A stretch of 64,000 bases of DNA, taken from contig PAQS01000018.1 in assembly GCA_002709385.1 (NCBI GenBank), positions 1 through 64,000 on the forward strand. The letters are read 5' to 3'. Made by a program: the position numbers and the translations under genes. Position 1 is the first letter of the stretch; every line of letters begins with the position of its first letter. This document shows, one piece after another, positions 59,702 to 64,000 of the stretch. The notes beneath the pieces are model-generated. The model was not told the DNA's origin and ran no database searches. It saw only the letters and a list, made by a program, of their open reading frames with translations. Source of the stretch: Waddliaceae bacterium (GTDB lineage: Bacteria; Chlamydiota; Chlamydiia; Chlamydiales; GCA-2709385).

Positions 59702-61033
59702 CTACACTTCTTTTATCGGAATGCTAATAACGAAAGAGCAGCCTCGATCTTTGCTTGAACGTACTTGAACTGTTCCGTTGAGACTTTCTACGTTTCTTTT
59801 CACAATTCCAAGGCCCATCCCTCTTTCAGGGTATTCAGCCTGTTCCGATGAAGTACTGAGGCCTGATTGGAACATCCAATGGTAAACTTGAGCTTCAGAA
59901 GCTTTAGATTGATGAGGAATCATGTTTTTTTCTAGAGCTTTGGTCATCACAGCCCAGTAATCTACTCCGCTTCCATCATCAGATACTTCGCAGACTAATT
60001 GGTCGTTTCGAACAAAAACTCTAAAGGTGATGTTTGCTTGTGCAAGCTTCCCTTTACGTAGTCTTTCTGCGGTAGATTCAATTCCATGATCAATGGCGTT
60101 ATAAATGAGATGAATGATTGGTTCGCGCATACGATCAACAATATAACGGTCCACCTGCAAATCAGCACCAATAGTACTGAGGCGCACTTGTTTATTTCTT
60201 TTTGTTGAAAGCGTACGAACAAGACCATGTAGCATTTTAAAAAATGGACGAAGCTTCACCTTTCTCATTGAATCTAAGTTTTTTTGTAGATCCTGAAGAA
60301 GGAAGTTCATGTGCCGCAAATGATCACGCAATACAAGAGCATTAAGTGCAGGTTTTTGGCTTAATTCTATATTAGATTCGTTTAATTCAAAAATTTGTGT
60401 AACTTTTTGCCCCAGCCTTTGCCAAGCCTTAAGATCTACTGGTAATACGGAACCTCTCTCAATACCTGTTTGATTACTTGCAACAACTCCACGGGTATTA
60501 GTTTCTTCAGTTTCTTCGAAAGAATACAGAGAAATGACGGCATTACGAATTGTTTCTGTAACTTGGGGAAGTTCTGAGCAGGAAAGAATTTTAGTTTCTT
60601 GGTCTAGAGCCTGCTTGATTCCTGCCATAAGTTTTCTTAGTAAAGAAAGGCCCTTTAAAACAGCTTGTACAATGTTGAGTTGAAGTTGCTCGTGTCGTTG
60701 AGCAAGAGTTCTTAGTAGTGCTTCTAACTCTCTACTCAATTCACGTAATTCACGTAGGTGAAGAGCAGTGGATTCATCATGAATCCATCGAACTGTTTTT
60801 AAGGTGCTAAGTATAAGTTTTTCATTATAGATATCTTGATCAGCTGTTAACCATTCAGATTGTTGTCCATTCAGCCGACGTTGCATACCTGCAAGTAGTT
60901 GTCGCACACGGTGTTCATCCGAAGGAAGTGGTTGTGATACTGTCTGATTCAAGTCACTTGTACGATTTTCAACTGTTTCGCCAGCCTGAACTAAGTTTGT
61001 GGAGAAATTTATCTCTTGCTCTTTGCCAGTCAT
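59702..61033 (-). CDS. CheA-core histidine kinase-like protein
   Basis: 443 aa. The C-terminal 180 residues match the dimerisation and ATPase (HATPase_c) domains of CheA: MRKVKLRPFFKMLHGLVRTLS, N box HLIYNAIDHGIE (Asn312), DDGSG (352-356), FQSGLSTS and RGMGLGIV (405-409). No CheW-type domain follows. The N-terminus is helical; AVLKGLSLL near 125 looks like an Hpt site (HTLKG) with the His replaced, which I regard as tentative. No receiver is coded nearby. I use an ATG with GAGGG close upstream; a longer frame exists. Confidence 0.75.
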   Translation of the reverse strand: MTGKEQEINFSTNLVQAGETVENRTSDLNQTVSQPLPSDEHRVRQLLAGMQRRLNGQQSEWLTADQDIYNEKLILSTLKTVRWIHDESTALHLRELRELSRELEALLRTLAQRHEQLQLNIVQAVLKGLSLLRKLMAGIKQALDQETKILSCSELPQVTETIRNAVISLYSFEETEETNTRGVVASNQTGIERGSVLPVDLKAWQRLGQKVTQIFELNESNIELSQKPALNALVLRDHLRHMNFLLQDLQKNLDSMRKVKLRPFFKMLHGLVRTLSTKRNKQVRLSTIGADLQVDRYIVDRMREPIIHLIYNAIDHGIESTAERLRKGKLAQANITFRVFVRNDQLVCEVSDDGSGVDYWAVMTKALEKNMIPHQSKASEAQVYHWMFQSGLSTSSEQAEYPERGMGLGIVKRNVESLNGTVQVRSSKDRGCSFVISIPIKEV

Positions 61034-61217
61034 AATCCCTCTCTTAATCCATAGCATAAAAGTATAGTCCAACAAAAAATCGCCGGGTAAAGACGAGGTC
61101 CCGTTGGGTTTTTAACCCTATATCAAATCATTTATTTTATCGTCTATGAAGGGGAAAAGAGTGAGTAAAATAATAACTTTTATTTATTTAAGATTTGGTT
61201 TGGAGTTAAGGCGTTTT

Positions 61218-63461
61218 TTAGAAGAATGTTGAGTTAGGGTCAATATCAACATGAATTCGTATGTGTTTTGGAGGGCGAAGAGATTGCTTGAGTTGTAAAA
61301 TGGCTTTGTTTAGGAAGATCATACTCGATCCTTTCACGAGAAATTGAAAGCGAAACCGATCTTTAATACGAGCGTAGCCACAGGGAACAAGCGGGTTGAT
61401 TTCGTAATTAGATGGAAGAAGAGGAAGAAGACCTTGGCGCATACTTTGAGCAAATTGTGTGACTTCGTCAGGATTTATCCCTGTAAAGCTCAGTTTTGCT
61501 AAGTGGGTAAAAGGTGGGTAGTCAAAGATTTGACGGACAGCGATTTCTTCTTCATAAAAAGCTTTGTAATCCTGTAAAGCTGCTTTTTGAATGGTTGAGT
61601 TTTCAGGAACTGTTGTTTGAATGAAGACTTCGCCTTTGCTTACCCCGCGGCCTGCTCGACCAGCTACCTGGGTTGTGAGTTGAAAAGCATTTTCGGAAGC
61701 ACGGAAGTCAGGAATATTGATTGTCCCATCACAATTAATGATTCCTACCAGTGTTACTTGGGGAAAATGGAGGCCTTTTGCAATCATTTGTGTTCCAATG
61801 AGAACATCGGCTTTTCCTGAACGGAACTCACGAATCAGTTTTTGGTGGCTTCCTTTATGCTTCGTTGTATCAGCATCCATACGTAAAGTACGTACTTCAG
61901 GAAAAATAGCATGTATTGCTCGTTCAATTTGTTCCGTTCCTATCCCACGGAATTTCATGGTCTCTTCATTACATTCAGGGCAGTTTTTTGGAGGGGGACA
62001 AATCTGGTGGCCACATAAATGGCAGGCTAGCTGGTTCTCTCCTAAATGAAAAGTAAGAGAAAGATCACAGTGAGAACATTTTACAGCTTCCCCACAGCTT
62101 AGGCATTTTAAAAGAGAGTGATAACCACGGCGATTGAGAAAGAGAATACATTGTTCACCAAGTTCTAAACGTTTTTGGATTCCGTTAAGCAATTGCTCTG
62201 AAAAAGAAGTAAACCCTTTATTACGTTCAAACTCTCTTTTCATATCTACAATATGTACACTAGGTAAGCTTGCTTCTTTTTGCGCACGATGTGTGAGTTC
62301 ACTTAGGCAATATTTGCCATTTTGCGCGTTGTAGTAACTTTCCAAGCTTGGCGTAGCAGTTCCTAACAAAACCGTAGCTTGATGTAAATGTCCACGCATC
62401 ACCGCAATATCCCGCGCGTGGTAACAAGGACTTTCATCATTTTGCTTGTAAGAGCTTTCGTGTTCTTCATCAACAATGATAAGTCCGAGGTTCTCAACTG
62501 GGCTAAATACTGCCGATCGAGCACCAATCACAATTTTCGCTTCACCGCGTTTAATTCGGTGCCACTCATCGTAGCGCTCTCCTTCACTTAAGCGGTGATG
62601 AAGAATTGCAATAGAGTTATCGAAACGGCTTCGAAAGCGTTCAATTGTTTGCTCTGTCAATGCAATTTCAGGAACAAGAACAATACTTCCCTTGTTTAAT
62701 GATAGAGCATGTTGAATCGCTTGAAGGTATACTTCCGTTTTGCCGCTTCCTGTTACCCCAAAAAGTAAGCGAGTCTCGTGTCTATTTTCATCGAGACTCT
62801 TTTTTATACATTGTAGGGCTTGTTCTTGCTCGGAATTTAGAGATTTAGCCTGGCTACGAAAATAGTCAGCTTTTTCCAAAGGAGAACGATCTACTTGTAC
62901 TTGTTGTATAGATAGAAAGCCTTGTTTAACAAGAGTGTCTACTGGACTTCGTGAAACATCAGCTTTTTCCAAAAGTTCACTTAGGAAAATCTCTTTCTTT
63001 ACTTGTAGCATTGCTTCAAGAACACGCAAGCGGGAAGGATAAGAATTTAATAGTTGAATACACTCTTGGCGAATGAACTCTTTGCTTTTTGCTCTACGGA
63101 CCGTCCACTGCTGTTTTGCTCCTTTATCTTTTCGTATCGCAGCAGGAATCAAGCAGCGAAAGACGGAACCTAAAGGGCTGCCATAGTATTGAGCCATCCA
63201 TAGTGCAAGCTTAAGAAGCTCTTTAGATAAAAGCTCTTCTTCAGAAAGAACACGTCGAACACCTTTTACTTTTGGGAATGAGCATGAAGAGTTAATAGAT
63301 AGAACATAGGCTCGGTAGGGTTTATTGCGCATGGGAACTTCTACAAGAGTTCCAGGCTTTATTTGTTCTATGATGTCCTCAGGAATACCGTAATCCAAAG
63401 GTTGAGGAAAACCTTGATCAAGAACAACAGAAGCAAATTGTTTGAAACTACTTTGACTCAT
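61218..63461 (-). CDS. priA: Primosomal replication protein N' (helicase PriA)
   Basis: Restart helicase for stalled forks, 747 aa. N-terminal fork-binding part; Walker A GVTGSGKTEVYL near 237-248, DEEH, GTATPSLESY, then the two-zinc insertion with eight Cys (CLSCGEAVKCSHCDLSL and CHLCGHQICPPPKNCPECNEE), GTEQIERAI, GTQMIAKG and QVAGRAGR. The frame opens 17 codons earlier, but the ATG giving MSQSSFKQFA has GGAAG upstream and overlaps the preceding gene by 14 bases. Confidence 0.95.
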   Translation of the reverse strand: MSQSSFKQFASVVLDQGFPQPLDYGIPEDIIEQIKPGTLVEVPMRNKPYRAYVLSINSSCSFPKVKGVRRVLSEEELLSKELLKLALWMAQYYGSPLGSVFRCLIPAAIRKDKGAKQQWTVRRAKSKEFIRQECIQLLNSYPSRLRVLEAMLQVKKEIFLSELLEKADVSRSPVDTLVKQGFLSIQQVQVDRSPLEKADYFRSQAKSLNSEQEQALQCIKKSLDENRHETRLLFGVTGSGKTEVYLQAIQHALSLNKGSIVLVPEIALTEQTIERFRSRFDNSIAILHHRLSEGERYDEWHRIKRGEAKIVIGARSAVFSPVENLGLIIVDEEHESSYKQNDESPCYHARDIAVMRGHLHQATVLLGTATPSLESYYNAQNGKYCLSELTHRAQKEASLPSVHIVDMKREFERNKGFTSFSEQLLNGIQKRLELGEQCILFLNRRGYHSLLKCLSCGEAVKCSHCDLSLTFHLGENQLACHLCGHQICPPPKNCPECNEETMKFRGIGTEQIERAIHAIFPEVRTLRMDADTTKHKGSHQKLIREFRSGKADVLIGTQMIAKGLHFPQVTLVGIINCDGTINIPDFRASENAFQLTTQVAGRAGRGVSKGEVFIQTTVPENSTIQKAALQDYKAFYEEEIAVRQIFDYPPFTHLAKLSFTGINPDEVTQFAQSMRQGLLPLLPSNYEINPLVPCGYARIKDRFRFQFLVKGSSMIFLNKAILQLKQSLRPPKHIRIHVDIDPNSTFF

Positions 63462-64000
63462 GGATTTGCTTCCAGGCATTGTGTATATCGGTCCAAAGAC
63501 TACGTTTTGCATCAGCGTTCCCTAATAGAGATTGCCATGACTCGATGGAAATAATGCCGATATGCTGGTTCTCTTGTGTACGAGAAAAGTCTAATGTCTT
63601 GGGAACAAGCATGTACTGGGGTTTGTATTCTTTGATCGCTTCATGGATTTGAGCTGGGCTGATAATAGCCGCAGGGCCTAGCTCTTGCTGAATTGCTCGG
63701 AAAAGATTGCGAACTAAAGTTTGGCAAGGAAGAGCGTTGCTATCACAAATTAAAAGAATGTTTGCTTGTTTTTTTGTGTTACTTATCTCGTTTTGTGTGG
63801 AACTATGATCACTGCGGAGCTTGAGTTGTGGAAAAAGACTCTGCATTTGCTTACGCATCTCTTCAGTACTAGAGCGGGTTTCTTGAGTAAGGGGAAGAAG
63901 TTCAAACTCTTCTTTACTTTTTTTCTCTAATAAAGGTTTTTGACTATGAGCTTTTGCGATGGGCTTTTGAACTTGAGAGTGTCGCTTAAGTGGCTTTGGC
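63448..64000 (-). CDS. Unknown protein, partial (N-terminus beyond window)
   Basis: The frame is open to the window edge, so the true start is outside; ATG codons inside are not needed. The visible C-terminal 184 residues start with a Lys/Gln-rich, probably flexible part, then a compact alpha/beta part: ANILLICDSNALPCQTLVRNLFRAIQQEL, PQYMLVPKTLDF and IGIISIESWQSLL. It could be a nucleotide-binding-like or receiver-like fold, but I recognise no family. It overlaps priA, matching the place of CT779 in Chlamydia. Confidence 0.6.
   Translation of the reverse strand, partial: PKPLKRHSQVQKPIAKAHSQKPLLEKKSKEEFELLPLTQETRSSTEEMRKQMQSLFPQLKLRSDHSSTQNEISNTKKQANILLICDSNALPCQTLVRNLFRAIQQELGPAAIISPAQIHEAIKEYKPQYMLVPKTLDFSRTQENQHIGIISIESWQSLLGNADAKRSLWTDIHNAWKQIHESK

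Noticed and set aside
1-64000. Mobile elements, CRISPR arrays or prophage
   Set aside because: No transposase or integrase motifs, regular direct-repeat arrays or phage structural genes were recognised on reading both strands.

Overview
The window reads as chromosome of a chlamydia, most likely an environmental (Parachlamydiales-type) member rather than a Chlamydia species. The evidence is gene order: mraY-murD-nlpD-ftsW-murG-murC-ftsQ-cutA, then miaA, mqnC, a coiled-coil protein, rsfS, fabF and a Nudix gene, followed by bioF, an acyl-ACP synthetase/acyltransferase, cysS, lysS and priA. From memory this closely tracks the C. trachomatis CT755-CT782 stretch. The DNA is AT-rich. GTG and TTG starts are fairly common. 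One tRNA (Cys) is present; I saw no rRNA, insertion sequence or CRISPR array.

Layout. 1-4 kb: a partial unknown gene, a 69-aa protein behind an operator-like palindrome, and a FecBCD-type metal/siderophore ABC importer. 4-7.4 kb: nadC-coaX plus a groES-less GroEL paralogue. 7.5-12.9 kb: an orphan with a Cys-rich N-terminus, an exported tandem 2H-phosphoesterase-like protein, an SDR, an SPL-family radical SAM enzyme, a nucleoside phosphorylase-fold protein, rsmI and tRNA-Cys. 13.3-21.6 kb: division/cell-wall cluster. 21.6-31.6 kb: uvrA, a large protein with a SopB/IpgD-type CX5R phosphatase motif, khpA, ssb, a DHH phosphoesterase, miaA and mqnC. 31.9-39.1 kb: coiled-coil protein, then type III glutamine synthetase-nadD-rsfS-SUI1-fabF-Nudix. 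39.2-45.3 kb: two related small unknown genes leading into a biotin operon (bioF-esterase-bioC-bioD-bioA, no bioB). 45.4-50.3 kb: unknown membrane protein, double rhodanese, GDPD and an exported phytochelatin synthase-like protein. 50.4-64 kb: acyltransferase-ACP-ligase fusion, cysS, a small winged-helix-like protein with a ferredoxin, lysS, a lipoprotein plus small membrane protein, a CheA-core kinase, priA and a truncated gene.

How it fits together. Housekeeping modules (cell wall/division, NAD and CoA precursors, biotin, menaquinone via futalosine, fatty-acid use) form a conserved backbone. Lineage-specific genes sit between them, several with export signals or effector-like motifs. Most convergent gene pairs are separated by strong hairpins, and two convergent junctions carry a related inverted-repeat family.

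The points most worth following are: the CX5R phosphatase candidate effector; the exported phytochelatin synthase-like protein; the tandem 2H protein; the three-domain acyltransferase-ACP-acyl-activating fusion; an intrinsic-terminator-like structure inside the start of bioF; and a leader stem that would mask the Shine-Dalgarno site of the glutamine synthetase gene.
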